A stretch of DNA of 64,000 nt from Nostoc sp. S4 (GTDB lineage Bacteria > Cyanobacteriota > Cyanobacteriia > Cyanobacteriales > Nostocaceae), in contig JAQYWR010000027.1 of assembly GCA_029379225.1 (NCBI GenBank), forward strand, positions 40,234 through 104,233. Reading direction: 5' to 3'. Shown here piece by piece: positions 1-9,139 of the stretch; the stretch's first letter is position 1; each line of letters opens with the position of its first letter. The position numbers and the translations under genes are program-made. The notes under the pieces are model-generated. The model had not been told where the DNA came from, did no database searches, and saw only the letters and a list, made by a program, of their open reading frames with translations.

Positions 1-37
1 ACCTAAAATCCGCTGCATCAGGTCTTGAGATTTCGGT

Positions 38-205
38 TTAATCACCTAAGGGAAAAGTTTTATCGGGAATGCGCCGCTGGCGGTGTGCCCAGATGAGCCA
101 CCCGAAATAACACACAATCGCAGGGAACGCACCTGAGAGCAGGTTGTTAATAAAGTCTTTGTGGTTGGTGTAGAATCGGACAATTGGCTGAAGAAGGTGA
201 AACAC
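38..205 (-). CDS. possible small membrane protein or gene remnant
   Basis: A short open frame of about 55 codons starts at a GTG and contains one hydrophobic stretch (around AFPAIVCYFGWLIWAH) followed by a basic tail (RQRRIPDK). I do not recognise it. It has no clear ribosome-binding site and could be the 3' end of a decayed gene. Its hydrophobic-then-basic composition is more protein-like than the surrounding repeats, but that is weak support. Confidence 0.2.
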   Translation of the reverse strand: MFHLLQPIVRFYTNHKDFINNLLSGAFPAIVCYFGWLIWAHRQRRIPDKTFPLGD

Positions 206-370
206 GCAGTTTATTTTGAGCGATCGCTACCTAATTACTCCTCAATTACAGTGTAGTTCTTCTTCACACTTACTATGAAGCCCTTAGCTTGTCAAAATAA
301 CTGTTGATTCAGCCGTATTTTCTTATTAGTTTAGCGATCGTACCCAAATTTTTGAGTAGAGAACTCGAAA

Positions 371-591
371 CTTCATGTTCTGAACTCGGCCGTTCCTGTT
401 TGAAACTAGGCTGTTCCTGTTTGAAACTAGGCCATTCCTATTTGAAACTAGGTTGTTCCTGTTTGAAACTAGGCTATTCCTATTTGAAACTAGTCTGTTC
501 CTATTTGAAACTAGGCTATTCCTATTTGAAACTAGTCTGTTCCTATTTGAAATGAGGCAGTTAGTGTTCAGAACTCGGCAGTTAGTGTTCA
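371..591. repeat. 21-bp tandem repeat array
   Basis: Eight consecutive 21-bp units of the form TTCCTRTTTGAAACTAGKYT begin at about 392, 413, 434, 455, 476, 497, 518 and 539, with variation only at a few positions. Degenerate flanks carry GTTCTGAACTCGGC (about 377-390) and GTTCAGAACTCGGC (about 566-579). Because 21 is a multiple of three, several frames stay open across it on both strands, but the resulting peptides are pure repeat and I treat the array as non-coding. Arrays of this kind are common between cyanobacterial genes. Confidence 0.9.
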
Positions 592-854
592 TACCAAGTT
601 GCTGTCAAAGATAGTAGTATTCTGTCATTGCGACTGGAGCAGAGCGCAAGGAAGCAATCTCAGTAGATCCAAACTATTACAACAAAATGCAACTTAGTAT
701 CAGAACTCGAAACTCAAACTAGAAGCGTTATACAGCAGATTGTAACTTGGTGACGTGCAGATAATTATAGGGAACATGGCTGTGCCCCTACCTGTGTGCT
801 TCATTCACCTGAAATACGCTTTAGTTCTGCCTCCCAACTCCAAATGCCCAATAC
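592..854. other. intergenic region without recognisable gene
   Basis: No credible coding frame is seen between the 21-bp array and the pyrR stop codon. A segment near 625-660 (TCATTGCGACTGGAG followed by AGCGCAAGGAAGCAATCT) looks like a dispersed repeat, but this cannot be proven from one copy. Confidence 0.4.
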
Positions 855-1391
855 CTAATCTCCCATCAACTCCACTGCATCTCGTCCATCACAATCTTGT
901 AAATAAACTTTGACAACTTCTTCTTTAGCGGTAGGTAACTGCTTGCCAATAAAATCTGGGTGAATTGGTAATTCACGATGACCCCTGTCTACTAACACAG
1001 CTAAACGAATTACCTCTGGTCTTCCGTACTCATTTACAGCATTCAAAGCAGCGCGAATTGTCCTTCCTTTGAAAATCACGTCATCTACGAGTACAACCGT
1101 TTTCCCCGTTAGGTCAAAAGGAATGTCACTTTTGGCTGGAGTTCGCAACCCAATTTTGTCGAGGTCATCTCGATAAAATGTAATATCCAAAGCACCGACT
1201 AAAACGGCTACACCTTCCAGGGACTCAATCTGACGTGCCAATAATTGAGCCAATAACGCACCTCTGGTATATATACCAACAAGCACCAATTGGGACAAAT
1301 CACGCGACCTTTCGACAATTTGAGAAGCAAGGCGATTCAAAGTACGACGAATTTCTTCCGATGAAAGGATTTCAACTACTTTTGCAGACAT
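855..1391 (-). CDS. pyrR: PyrR: pyrimidine operon regulator / uracil phosphoribosyltransferase
   Basis: This 178-residue protein has the type I phosphoribosyltransferase fold. The PRPP-binding loop is visible as [18 protein letters not shown] (about residues 94-111), and an IYTRGALLA segment sits near residue 40, as in PyrR. In Firmicutes PyrR binds pyr mRNA and has weak uracil phosphoribosyltransferase activity. In cyanobacteria the enzymatic role may dominate, since no pyr operon adjoins it here. The length matches the family (about 175-185). It is followed on the same strand by cbiB-independent intergenic repeats rather than pyrimidine genes, so its regulatory target cannot be inferred from context. 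Confidence 0.9.
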   Translation of the reverse strand: MSAKVVEILSSEEIRRTLNRLASQIVERSRDLSQLVLVGIYTRGALLAQLLARQIESLEGVAVLVGALDITFYRDDLDKIGLRTPAKSDIPFDLTGKTVVLVDDVIFKGRTIRAALNAVNEYGRPEVIRLAVLVDRGHRELPIHPDFIGKQLPTAKEEVVKVYLQDCDGRDAVELMGD

Positions 1392-1413
1392 GGCTATCTT
1401 TAGGGGAGTGAGT

Positions 1414-1503
1414 GAGGTGGGGAGGTGGGGAGGTGGGGAGGTGGGGAGAATAATAACTCCTCAGTCCACACTCCTCAGTCAACAGTCAGCAGTCAGCAGT
1501 CAA
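1414..1503. repeat. GAGGTGGGG and CAGTCAG short tandem repeats
   Basis: Between pyrR and cbiB, the 9-mer GAGGTGGGG is repeated about four times (1414-1448). It is followed by CAGTCAACAGTCAGCAGTCAG-type heptamer repeats (about 1479-1503). Both are typical short tandemly repeated sequences of filamentous cyanobacteria. They separate the two minus-strand genes and lie just upstream of the pyrR start. Confidence 0.8.
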
Positions 1504-1516
1504 CGCCCGCAATGCT

Positions 1517-2482
1517 CTATTCGAGAGTAATTAAGAAAATAGCGATCGCTATCCCTAACCATAGTAAAAAACAATATCGAGTCAGTTGCAAAGCATTATA
1601 AATAGAAGTTTGGGTGATCGGATAAATAGCATCTCCTAGCAACGGTTTACGTTTAGCTACCCCACGATACCAATTTGTACCGCCCATCTGTACACCTAAA
1701 ATAGCAGCATAGGCACACTCACTCCAACCAGAATTGGGACTAGGATCGGTAATTGCATCTCGGCGACAAATTTGCCAAACATGCATCGGTTTACTCGATA
1801 ATAGTGCCAGAGTCATAACTGTTAACCGACAAGGTAGCCAAGTCAAACAATCTTCCAACCGCGCACTAAACCACCCGAAATAAGTATAAGGTGCTTCCTG
1901 ATAACCTACCATTGAATCAAGGGTACTGCTAGCTTTGTATGCTAAAGCTAAGGGAATTGACCCCACAACTGGCACAAATACACCAATAATTGCATAAAAA
2001 AGTGGAGCCATTACTCCATCAGTAGCATTTTCTGTAACTGTTTCTAAAACAGCTCGCAAAATTTCTGCTTGTGAGAGATTTTGTGTATCTCGACCAACAT
2101 AATTACTTAAAATCTGACGCGCTTGTGGTAAATCTCCTGCTGTTAAAGGTTGTAAAACAGCCAGCGCTGCTGTTCGCAAACTTCTGCCAGCGAAACAACT
2201 AGCCAAAAGAATACTTTCTAAAGCAATTCCTAAAAGTGGATGCACCCATCTAGCACTTTGAATGAGCAAAAAGCCAATAACACCGCTACCAATTATCAGG
2301 ATAATGCCTAATAAAATTCCAGCTAGGCGTTGTGTTAGAGAATTTTGACACAATTGCAGAGAAAATTTGGTCAACCGAGAAATTACCCACCCCATAAATT
2401 GTACGGGATGAGGCCAACCCCAAGGATCGCCAATTAAGTAATCTAAAAGTCCGGCAATGATTAAAACAATAACAGATATCAT
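1517..2482 (-). CDS. cbiB: adenosylcobinamide-phosphate synthase CbiB/CobD
   Basis: This is a 321-residue polytopic membrane protein. It begins with a hydrophobic segment leading into LLDYLIGDPWGWPHPVQFMG, the family hallmark. The middle carries LETVTENATDGVMAPLFYA and KASSTLDSMVGY, both conserved in CbiB/CobD. The enzyme attaches the aminopropanol (phosphate) arm to adenosylcobyric acid in corrinoid (pseudo-B12) synthesis. The length is normal (about 310-330). No other cobalamin gene is adjacent, which is usual in cyanobacteria, where the pathway is dispersed. Confidence 0.93.
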   Translation of the reverse strand: MISVIVLIIAGLLDYLIGDPWGWPHPVQFMGWVISRLTKFSLQLCQNSLTQRLAGILLGIILIIGSGVIGFLLIQSARWVHPLLGIALESILLASCFAGRSLRTAALAVLQPLTAGDLPQARQILSNYVGRDTQNLSQAEILRAVLETVTENATDGVMAPLFYAIIGVFVPVVGSIPLALAYKASSTLDSMVGYQEAPYTYFGWFSARLEDCLTWLPCRLTVMTLALLSSKPMHVWQICRRDAITDPSPNSGWSECAYAAILGVQMGGTNWYRGVAKRKPLLGDAIYPITQTSIYNALQLTRYCFLLWLGIAIAIFLITLE

Positions 2483-2510
2483 TAGTTATTAGTCATTAGT
2501 CATTAGTCAT
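2481..2510. repeat. GTCATTA heptamer repeats upstream of cbiB
   Basis: About four copies of a (G/T)TATTAGTCATTAGTCATTAG pattern lie immediately upstream of the cbiB start. They belong to the same heptanucleotide repeat class seen near 3150, 3925, 4037 and 10454 in this window. Confidence 0.75.
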
Positions 2511-2555
2511 TTATTAATTAACAATAACCAATGTCCAATGCCCTATACTCAATGA

Positions 2556-2999
2556 CTAAACCACAAAACTAGCTTCTTCCCCAAGGGAAGCTTGCCAACT
2601 ACGAGCATCATAATAAAGGTCTGCCAAAGTAATATTGTATAAAGCTTCTTTGAGCTTTTGATTGAGCCTTTGCCAAAGAGTAAATGTTACCCAATCTTCA
2701 GCTTGTGCGGGTACTGGAGTGTGAGCGGGTAAATGAGTAATACTCTCGCCGACTGCTTCTAAAATTTGTCCTATAGATATTTGTGCAGGTTCTCTTGCCA
2801 ATTGGTATCCACCAATGCTACCACGAATTGATTTCACCAACCCAGCACGACGCATTTCTATTAGTAGTTTTTCGAGGTAAGGAGCTGGGATCTCTTGGCG
2901 TTTGGCGATCGCTTTTACAGATACAGGCCCATATTTTGGCTGTAAACTCAAATCTAGCAATGCCTTCACACTGTAATGTCCTCTGGTAGTTAGTTTCAT
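2556..2999 (-). CDS. Rrf2-family transcriptional regulator without cluster cysteines
   Basis: This 147-residue winged-helix protein begins MKLTTRGHYSVKALLDL and contains IPAPYLEKLLIEMRRAGLVKSIRG and GGYQLAR, the classic Rrf2 DNA-binding region. IscR and NsrR carry three cysteines near residues 90-106 to hold a [2Fe-2S] cluster, but this protein has no cysteine at all. It therefore cannot sense iron-sulphur status or NO in that way. Cluster-free members such as CymR sense through partner proteins. Position alone does not identify the regulon. A long, repeat-poor upstream region separates it from the divergent cyAbrB gene. Confidence 0.85.
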   Translation of the reverse strand: MKLTTRGHYSVKALLDLSLQPKYGPVSVKAIAKRQEIPAPYLEKLLIEMRRAGLVKSIRGSIGGYQLAREPAQISIGQILEAVGESITHLPAHTPVPAQAEDWVTFTLWQRLNQKLKEALYNITLADLYYDARSWQASLGEEASFVV

Positions 3000-3497
3000 T
3001 CAGGTAAGCTTTGTCCTTTGTTACAAAGTTCAGACCGCCAATAGTAGACGCTTTGACTTTGCACTTTATCTTTTGTCCTCTCCTGCAAAGTTCTAAGTGC
3101 CGCAAATCGGTGCTAGTGGCTTCGATCTTTCTCAGTTGTCTTTTGTCATTTATTTAGACCAATGACTAATGACTAAGGATCAGTTTTGCTTATCATTCTG
3201 TAACTCAGTTATTATCCTCAACAACGAGACAACCTTTTCAAGGTTAGTTTAGAAAACTTAAACAAATATAGTTTAGCAGTAATTTACAAACTATATATAT
3301 AGTTATCAGCATTGCCAGCATTCTAGAAAATAAATTGTCTAGAAAATATTTAGTAATTGCATAACAATTCTGGCTATGAGTGTAATATACTTGGCTATGT
3401 TGAGATAAAAACTAAAGGAATATCTTCCTATTAGCTCAACCTCAGCTAAAATAAAATCGATTCAAACACTTCAAACATTCGTTTTCGACCTAAGTTG
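3000..3497. promoter_or_regulatory. divergent regulatory region between rrf2-type gene and cyAbrB
   Basis: This gene-free stretch of about 500 bp separates two divergent transcription-factor genes. It is AT-rich, especially 3240-3480 (including CTATATATATAGTTATC near 3290). A heptamer repeat remnant (AATGACTAATGACTAAGG) sits at about 3162-3179. Promoters for both genes must lie here, but I cannot assign boxes with confidence. Confidence 0.4.
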
Positions 3498-3911
3498 ATG
3501 CCTAAACAGAAAAAAATTGAACCCCTAGTCGGCGAAGAACTGCTCAAAAAAGTCAAAGAGCTAGAGAACGAGAGCAAGGAAGACAAAGCCAAGAAGTGCG
3601 GCTACTATACCGTTACCAAAAATGGTATAGAGCGCGTCAATATGATGAAGTTCTTAAATGCCCTAATCGATGCTGAAGGCATTCAGTTGGACAGTACACC
3701 CAGTGCAAATGGGCGTGGTGGACGTAGTGCTAGCTATCGGATTAGCGTGCAATCCAATGGTAATTTGCTTATAGGTTCAGCTTATACAAAACAGATGAAT
3801 CTGAAACCAGGAGATGAGTTTATCATCACTTTAGGTAAAAAGCACATTCGTTTGAGACAAGTAGATCCAGAAGATAGGGAAGATGATGAAGTTCTAGAAG
3901 CCACGGCTTAA
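3498..3911 (+). CDS. cyAbrB-type transcriptional regulator
   Basis: This 137-residue protein starts at the ATG at 3498; a TTG lies directly before it. It matches the cyanobacterial AbrB-like family: a lysine-rich N-terminal segment, the core KCGYYTVTKNGIERVNMMKFLNALIDAEG, and a C-terminal SpoVT/AbrB-like swapped-hairpin region around YTKQMNLKPGDEFIITLGKKHIRL. In Synechocystis and Anabaena, cyAbrB proteins act as global regulators of carbon/nitrogen genes, hydrogenase and heterocyst-related genes. Most cyanobacteria carry two paralogues; this looks like the Sll0822 (cyAbrB2) type, inferred by eye. It ends with an acidic tail. Confidence 0.88.
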   Translation: MPKQKKIEPLVGEELLKKVKELENESKEDKAKKCGYYTVTKNGIERVNMMKFLNALIDAEGIQLDSTPSANGRGGRSASYRISVQSNGNLLIGSAYTKQMNLKPGDEFIITLGKKHIRLRQVDPEDREDDEVLEATA

Positions 3912-3972
3912 TAAATAAATAGTCATTAGTCAATAGTCATTTGTCCTTTGTCCTTCATTAGAAAGTTCTAAT

Positions 3973-3990
3973 ACTCGGAAAACTCCGAGT
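3973..3990. terminator. possible hairpin between convergent genes
   Basis: ACTCGG (3973-3978) and CCGAGT (3985-3990) can form a 6-bp stem with a 6-base loop, between the ends of the cyAbrB gene and the convergent ClC gene. There is no strong T-tract right after it, so it may be a weak terminator or only a repeat remnant. Confidence 0.3.
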
Positions 3991-4036
3991 CATGACTTTG
4001 TGCTTTGTTTTTTGTCATTAGTCATACATGAAACCT

Positions 4037-4067
4037 AATGACCAATGACCAATGACTAATGACTAAT
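4037..4067. repeat. AATGACC/AATGACT heptamer array
   Basis: Four heptamers (AATGACC twice, then AATGACT twice) run into the last codons of the ClC gene. They belong to the dispersed short-repeat class found around several other genes in the window. The array probably replaced the original 3' untranslated sequence. Confidence 0.75.
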
Positions 4068-5937
4068 ATGGTAAATAATGACGCAGTGCCTTGCGCGTAA
4101 CTGCTAAATTGCATGTTAACGCAATTTGCTCTTTTTCTAGTAAACCTAAAATGCGATCGGGTTTGTCTCGTGATACCACTGGTAATTGATGCAAACCTCG
4201 AACACTCATGCGGTCTAAAGCTTCAGATAATAGTTCATCCTGCCATGCATAGAGAATTTCAGTAGTACAAATGTCTATGAGTGTTTGACTAGATAAATTA
4301 TCTGAAATTTCAGTTAGTGAATTTGAGTAAGTTTGCCAAAGAGCAAGGGCACGATTAATATCTTCTAGAGAAACGATACCAACTAATTGTTCTGCTGGAT
4401 CGATTACTAAAGCACTTCGTGTGCGATCGCGAATCATTTCCACAGCTGCTTCTAACACACTAAGGGTTGCAGATAACTTTTTTGGACAAGGGTGCATCGC
4501 ATCTTCTACCAATATTTGCTGCACAATTTCTGCTCGTTCGTCTTTCAATTCAGAAAGACCAATTTGTTGTAGATTAGAGTTAGAGTTAAAAGTCGGTTTA
4601 ATCCTTTCTACTAACCAAACACTCAAACCGACAGCAGCCATCAACGGTAAAACAATGCGGTAGTCGCGGGTTAATTCAAACAACATTAAAATAGCCGTTA
4701 ACGGTGCCCTAACACTCGCTGCTAACATTGCTGCCATCCCAACCATTGCATAAGCTGGGGGAGCTGCCATCTGATCGCAGATTGCTGGGAATACCACAGC
4801 TAAAATTTTGGCGTAAGCCGAACCAAAAGAAGCACCTAGAAACATAGCTGGTGCAAACAAACCGCCGATAAAACCACTACCCGCACTAATTGCAGTCATC
4901 AGTAGCTTCACCACCAACAGTACAACTAACAGGTACAGTGAAAACTTGACATCCTGAAGCATTGCTTCCACAGTTTCGTAACCAACACCCAGAATTTGCG
5001 GGAAGTGTAAAGCAACTGCGCCAACAATCACACCGCCAATAATTGGATGAATTGGCTGAGGAATTTGTCCCAAAAATTGAAAGCCTGGAACCTTACCAGC
5101 AAAGCAGGCTTTAGCCAAACGAATTGATTGAGTATAAGTTAGAGAAATTACGCTCGCCCCTAAACCCAAGCCAAGATAAAGGGGTAATTCTAAAGGACTC
5201 CGGACTTGGTAAGCAGGTAAATCAAAAGCAGGTTGTGCCCCCAAACCAATTTGAGCAATTAATGCTGCTACCACCGCCGCCAGCAGCACTACACTGACAG
5301 CAGAAGTAGCAAAAGATGTAGCCCCCATCACCACCTCTAAGGCAAAAAATACTCCTGCAATCGGAGCATTAAACCCAGCCGCTAATCCAGCAGCAGCGCC
5401 AGCACCCAACAGTAAACGTCGTCGTTCCTGAGATACATTTAAAATCACAGACAACAACATGCCAAAATTTGCACCAATTTCTACACTTGGCCCCTCTGGT
5501 CCTAAAGAAGCACCGCTTCCCAAAGAAACAGATGCGGCTAGCATTTTGGTAACTGGTCGTAATGGTCGCCTGATTTCTGTTTCTTGAGAAGCGGCGATCA
5601 AAGATGAAAGTCCAGGGCCAAAATCTTGGGTACGCCAGCGCATCAAGCCAACAATTAATCCCCCAAGAGTAGGAACGCAAGCTAGAGTCCAAGCACCCCA
5701 GACGCCGATCTGACCCATCAAATTTTCTAGCATTAAATGATGAATTAGCTCGATCAAATAGTGAAAGGTAACTACACCCATGCCAGTGCCACCGCCAATT
5801 AGCATGGCTAAAAACAGCACAACGGTTTCTGGGGATGGTTGAAAACGGTTTATTAAGTGAGCCAAGCGGGCAGAAGGTATAGGAAAGGCAGGTTGTTCCA
5901 TTACCTTCCTCAGTTGAGTGGGAGGCAAGAGAGTCAT
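4063..5937 (-). CDS. ClC-family chloride channel/exchanger with C-terminal CBS pair
   Basis: This 624-residue protein has a ClC membrane domain (about residues 35-445) followed by two CBS domains (about 475-620). The second signature is visible as LGPEGPSVEIGAN with the gating glutamate at E148. FNAPIAGVFFALEVV follows at 189-203, GGLFAPAMFLGASFG at 358-372, and the ion-coordinating tyrosine is probably Y426. Two key positions differ from E. coli ClC-ec1. The central GSGIP-type motif reads GPGLS (107-111), placing proline where ClC-ec1 has Ser107. The proton-pathway Glu203 aligns with V202. CBS pairs usually bind adenine nucleotides and modulate gating. The gene is monocistronic and convergent with cyAbrB. 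Confidence 0.92.
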   Translation of the reverse strand: MTLLPPTQLRKVMEQPAFPIPSARLAHLINRFQPSPETVVLFLAMLIGGGTGMGVVTFHYLIELIHHLMLENLMGQIGVWGAWTLACVPTLGGLIVGLMRWRTQDFGPGLSSLIAASQETEIRRPLRPVTKMLAASVSLGSGASLGPEGPSVEIGANFGMLLSVILNVSQERRRLLLGAGAAAGLAAGFNAPIAGVFFALEVVMGATSFATSAVSVVLLAAVVAALIAQIGLGAQPAFDLPAYQVRSPLELPLYLGLGLGASVISLTYTQSIRLAKACFAGKVPGFQFLGQIPQPIHPIIGGVIVGAVALHFPQILGVGYETVEAMLQDVKFSLYLLVVLLVVKLLMTAISAGSGFIGGLFAPAMFLGASFGSAYAKILAVVFPAICDQMAAPPAYAMVGMAAMLAASVRAPLTAILMLFELTRDYRIVLPLMAAVGLSVWLVERIKPTFNSNSNLQQIGLSELKDERAEIVQQILVEDAMHPCPKKLSATLSVLEAAVEMIRDRTRSALVIDPAEQLVGIVSLEDINRALALWQTYSNSLTEISDNLSSQTLIDICTTEILYAWQDELLSEALDRMSVRGLHQLPVVSRDKPDRILGLLEKEQIALTCNLAVTRKALRHYLPY

Positions 5938-6392
5938 TGAGAGGCGGGGTAAATGTAAGAAAAAATTTAAATTTTTATCTGTTACTTCTCATTGTGAGCC
6001 ATTATTTAACAACCAGACAAGTAGACTTTATTTGCTCGATTCACAAAGCTTTAGTAAAAATCTCTCTATGCAAATTTTTGTGGTGAGGACTGTTAAATGG
6101 GAGACAATTATTATTTAGGGGTCAGCGATGCCTATGGTTTTTGCTAGCCTACGCTGATGGAGTAGGAGTGAGCGTCAACCCTATTGTCTCTAAAGACAAC
6201 ATAGGTACTGTGAGCTACAAGCATTAATGAAAAGTCATTTTCGCTTAAATCTAGCTATACTCGTGTTGCGACCATTGACCCATCCTTGGTAGTAATACAA
6301 TGTATTGTGATTTAGCATTGATATCAAATTAGACTTTAAGTCTGTTAAGTGTTGACCCTAATTCAATATAGCTATTCCTATAGAGCGAGTAA
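5938..6392. other. intergenic region with bulged hairpin
   Basis: No convincing gene is visible in this 455-bp gap between divergent genes. A hairpin forms from CCTATTGTCT (6179-6188) with AGACAACATAGG (6195-6206), a stem with a small bulge. Nearby, GCCTACGCTGATGGAGTAGG (about 6149-6168) resembles dispersed GC-rich repeats of Nostoc genomes. The promoters of the ClC gene and of the zinc-ribbon gene at 6393 must lie in this stretch. Confidence 0.4.
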
Positions 6393-6776
6393 ATGAATAT
6401 ACACACATTTGATAATCATTATGTTACTTGCCCAATTTGCCAAAGAAATGGCACACCCAAACCAATTAAAACCCGTATTGGTCTATTTTGTTGTCCTTAT
6501 TGCCAAGAACGGCTAGTAGTTTGCCAAAGCGGTCATTACGTCCGCGATCCATTTATTTGCAGACAAATGATGATGTCTTCGGCACTGCGTCGTCAAAGCC
6601 GACCTTTGGCTAGGATTGTTAGGGATTTTGTCCTGCTCAAGCGTCCTATGGTGGCTTTTGCTGTAGGAAGTGCGATTTTTTTTAGTATGATTGCTATTAC
6701 CCAGGAAACCACGAACTCCGATCGCCAAGTGTTTCCTACAGAGCAAATTAAAAAACCAGGGGAAAGATTACCATAA
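6393..6776 (+). CDS. small zinc-ribbon protein with one membrane segment
   Basis: This 127-residue protein is of unknown function. The N-terminal half has CPIC (near residue 14) and CCPYC (near residue 34), a likely four-cysteine zinc ribbon, followed by further C/H residues (VCQSGHYVRDPFIC). A basic stretch (RRQSRPLARIVRDF) precedes a single hydrophobic helix around RPMVAFAVGSAIFFSMIAIT (about 88-108), and a short polar tail ends the protein. The topology suggests a cytoplasmic zinc-binding head anchored to a membrane. I do not recognise a named family. It is transcribed alone. Confidence 0.65.
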   Translation: MNIHTFDNHYVTCPICQRNGTPKPIKTRIGLFCCPYCQERLVVCQSGHYVRDPFICRQMMMSSALRRQSRPLARIVRDFVLLKRPMVAFAVGSAIFFSMIAITQETTNSDRQVFPTEQIKKPGERLP

Positions 6777-7038
6777 TCTAGGTTTACTTCCTATGGTCAA
6801 TCAAATTTTACTTTACTGTCTGTAATTTTGCAATCAATAATATTGATTAATACAAAAGAGTCATCTATTTTATTTAATAAATAGAATACTCTTCCATATC
6901 TAGCCGTACTAAATCATCGATCAAAAGTTAGCTCCCCAACTTTTAGTAAAAGGTCAGGGAGCCAAACAATAATAAATCTTAACTCCTAACGGGCTAAACG
7001 CCCCGCTACCGCTAACAGCACTCTCAATGCCTCCATAC

Positions 7039-8658
7039 TTATAAACGATTCGTATCTTTGGTAACTAATTTCCATCCTTCAGCTTGGTCAATTAGCTTCA
7101 TCGACTCTAGTTGAAGATTGGTGAAAGCAGATGCATGAAGCAGGAAGTAGGGTTGTCCGTTGTAGTGCCAATAATATTGCAGTTCACCAATAGAAGCCGG
7201 AATAATTGTGCGATCGCTGTAATAATCTAGCGAGGGACGAGAGTAAGGAAAAGATGTGTAAATCTTCTTTGTTGCTGGATTTGCCCGCACGATCATCGCA
7301 GCTACTGGTTTGACTGGATAAGCCTCAGATAATTCCCAAACCCAGTAATTCGATTTCATTAACAGTAGCAGCGAAATATAACTTCCCCAGAATAAAATTT
7401 TCAGAAATTGTCCGTCACCTCGCTCTGCCAAAATAGCTGCTAAAGTCATTGTTAAAGCTACTGCTGCAAAAATCAGCTGTAAATCTGTTTTCGGTGTTGT
7501 ACCCCAACTAAAATAAATGCTGCCCACAGAAGCGACTACAGCCAAAATCGCCAAACCTGCCACCCAAGTACGGGGATAAGATGACACTAAAGGTGAATTT
7601 TCTGTTTCTGCTAACTGGATACCAAAAGCTAAGGCTAAACTGGGGTAAATCGGGAATACATACCAGGGAAGTTTGATAATCATCAAGGAAATTATTAGCA
7701 GATAAACGCCACTCCACGCCAGTACTAGTTTTGCCCAGCTAAGGTTGCGATTTTCCCAAGTTAAACTTACAGTTTGTGGTAAGAATAATAACCACGGCCA
7801 TGTGTACTTGAGAAGTTCAATGATGTAGTACCAAGGTGGTTCAAAATTTCTCTGTGCAACTGTGTTAATTCGGCCCAGAGATGGATTTACCAGCCCAATT
7901 TCGGCGAAAGTGTAACCATAGTGAACGAGTTGGGCACTGTACCAACCAAGCACAGGTAAAATGCCAATCAAGATTGCTATCCACAGATAGTAACAGGTGA
8001 GTAGTCGTGGGGTATCCCAAAATAAAAATACTATGGCGATCGCACCGAGCAATATGCCCATCAGTCCTTGAGTCAGGCAAATTAACCCAAAACCAATGCC
8101 AATACCAAGGCAATAACGTAAATCCCGGCGCGATCGCAATACGCACAACATCATCACCATCAAAAAACTGACCACCGCCCCATCTAACATTGCCAAGCGT
8201 CCATGACGCACCACAGGTAGCATTGTTAGATAAATTAAGGCACTATAAATAGCTGCCCAACGTTGGCGAAATAATTCTCGACCAATGCAATACAGTAAAG
8301 GTACTGAACTTGAAGTTAAAATTGCTCCAGGCAGGCGCGTCGTGAATTCGTTCTCGCCTGCTAGAGAATAAGCCCAAGCAATTAGCAAATTCATTAAAGG
8401 CGGCTTGTTATGGTATGGTTCGCCTCCTAGCGTTGGGTAAAGCCAGCGCATTGAACCTGTTGGTGCGTGCCAAATTTCCCTAGCCACCTGTGCCACAGTA
8501 CCTTCATCCCAATCTCGCAGGGGCAACCCTCCCAGATTGACACTAAACAGTAACACTGCTGCTAACAGCAACAGCACAAGCCATACCCAATCAATCCATT
8601 TGCCAACTGTGCGCTGCTGTTTTTCTAGATGACCCCAAATAAAGCTTCCTTCTTGCAT
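7039..8658 (-). CDS. ArnT/PMT-like lipid-carrier-dependent glycosyltransferase
   Basis: This 539-residue polytopic protein has at least ten hydrophobic segments. After the first membrane helix comes LRDWDEGTVAQVAREI (about residues 48-63), the first-loop acidic motif (D/E) typical of GT-C enzymes of the PMT/ArnT class. PYHNKPPLMNLLIAWAYSL then follows, as in ArnT homologues. Such enzymes transfer a sugar from a polyprenyl-phosphate carrier to lipid or protein on the periplasmic side. The acceptor and sugar cannot be told from sequence. The C-terminal third (from about 440) is a soluble domain with YSRPSLDYYSDR. It is a single gene with gaps on both sides. Confidence 0.85.
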   Translation of the reverse strand: MQEGSFIWGHLEKQQRTVGKWIDWVWLVLLLLAAVLLFSVNLGGLPLRDWDEGTVAQVAREIWHAPTGSMRWLYPTLGGEPYHNKPPLMNLLIAWAYSLAGENEFTTRLPGAILTSSSVPLLYCIGRELFRQRWAAIYSALIYLTMLPVVRHGRLAMLDGAVVSFLMVMMLCVLRSRRDLRYCLGIGIGFGLICLTQGLMGILLGAIAIVFLFWDTPRLLTCYYLWIAILIGILPVLGWYSAQLVHYGYTFAEIGLVNPSLGRINTVAQRNFEPPWYYIIELLKYTWPWLLFLPQTVSLTWENRNLSWAKLVLAWSGVYLLIISLMIIKLPWYVFPIYPSLALAFGIQLAETENSPLVSSYPRTWVAGLAILAVVASVGSIYFSWGTTPKTDLQLIFAAVALTMTLAAILAERGDGQFLKILFWGSYISLLLLMKSNYWVWELSEAYPVKPVAAMIVRANPATKKIYTSFPYSRPSLDYYSDRTIIPASIGELQYYWHYNGQPYFLLHASAFTNLQLESMKLIDQAEGWKLVTKDTNRL

Positions 8659-9139
8659 ATTCTATGGTAATCATTTTACTTGCTGGTTCGATTACATAGA
8701 GACCAGAGCGAATCTCCAATGTTGCCACCCAGTAACAACGTCTGTTCTTAACGATTGCTAGTTTCCAAGATTAACTCAAAATTTTCTAATTAGAACTATT
8801 TTTTAGAGAAATTTGTCTTTATTATTTAACGAATATTTTTGGAGATAAATGAGAAAAATAATCCGTATAAAAACTGGCTCAATACTTCTTGTGTATTTTG
8901 TAAATAAATCTACATTGTCTAATGTTTTATCTAGTTTTTTGTTACTTTGAGGATGATAAGATTACAGATATAACATCATCTAAAATTTAAGATGAAGAGT
9001 TATGTGATTGTTACGAGTACTACAATTCAAGCATTATTTAGGGTTTAATCCTTGTGTAGTAAGCACTATATACATATTTCAAATATAAAATATGAGTCTA
9101 AGAGTACTCTTTAATTTATTAATTCTGACTATGGAAATA
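8659..9139. other. AT-rich intergenic region
   Basis: About 480 bp lies between the glycosyltransferase start and the end of the recombinase-like gene. It is strongly AT-rich from about 8780 to 9139. I see no open frame with protein-like composition, no array and no strong hairpin. Confidence 0.45.

Noticed and set aside
304..592. Open frames on both strands across the 21-bp repeats
   Set aside because: The peptides are only the repeat translated (7-residue periodicity), open because 21 is divisible by three. There is no start context or other composition signal.
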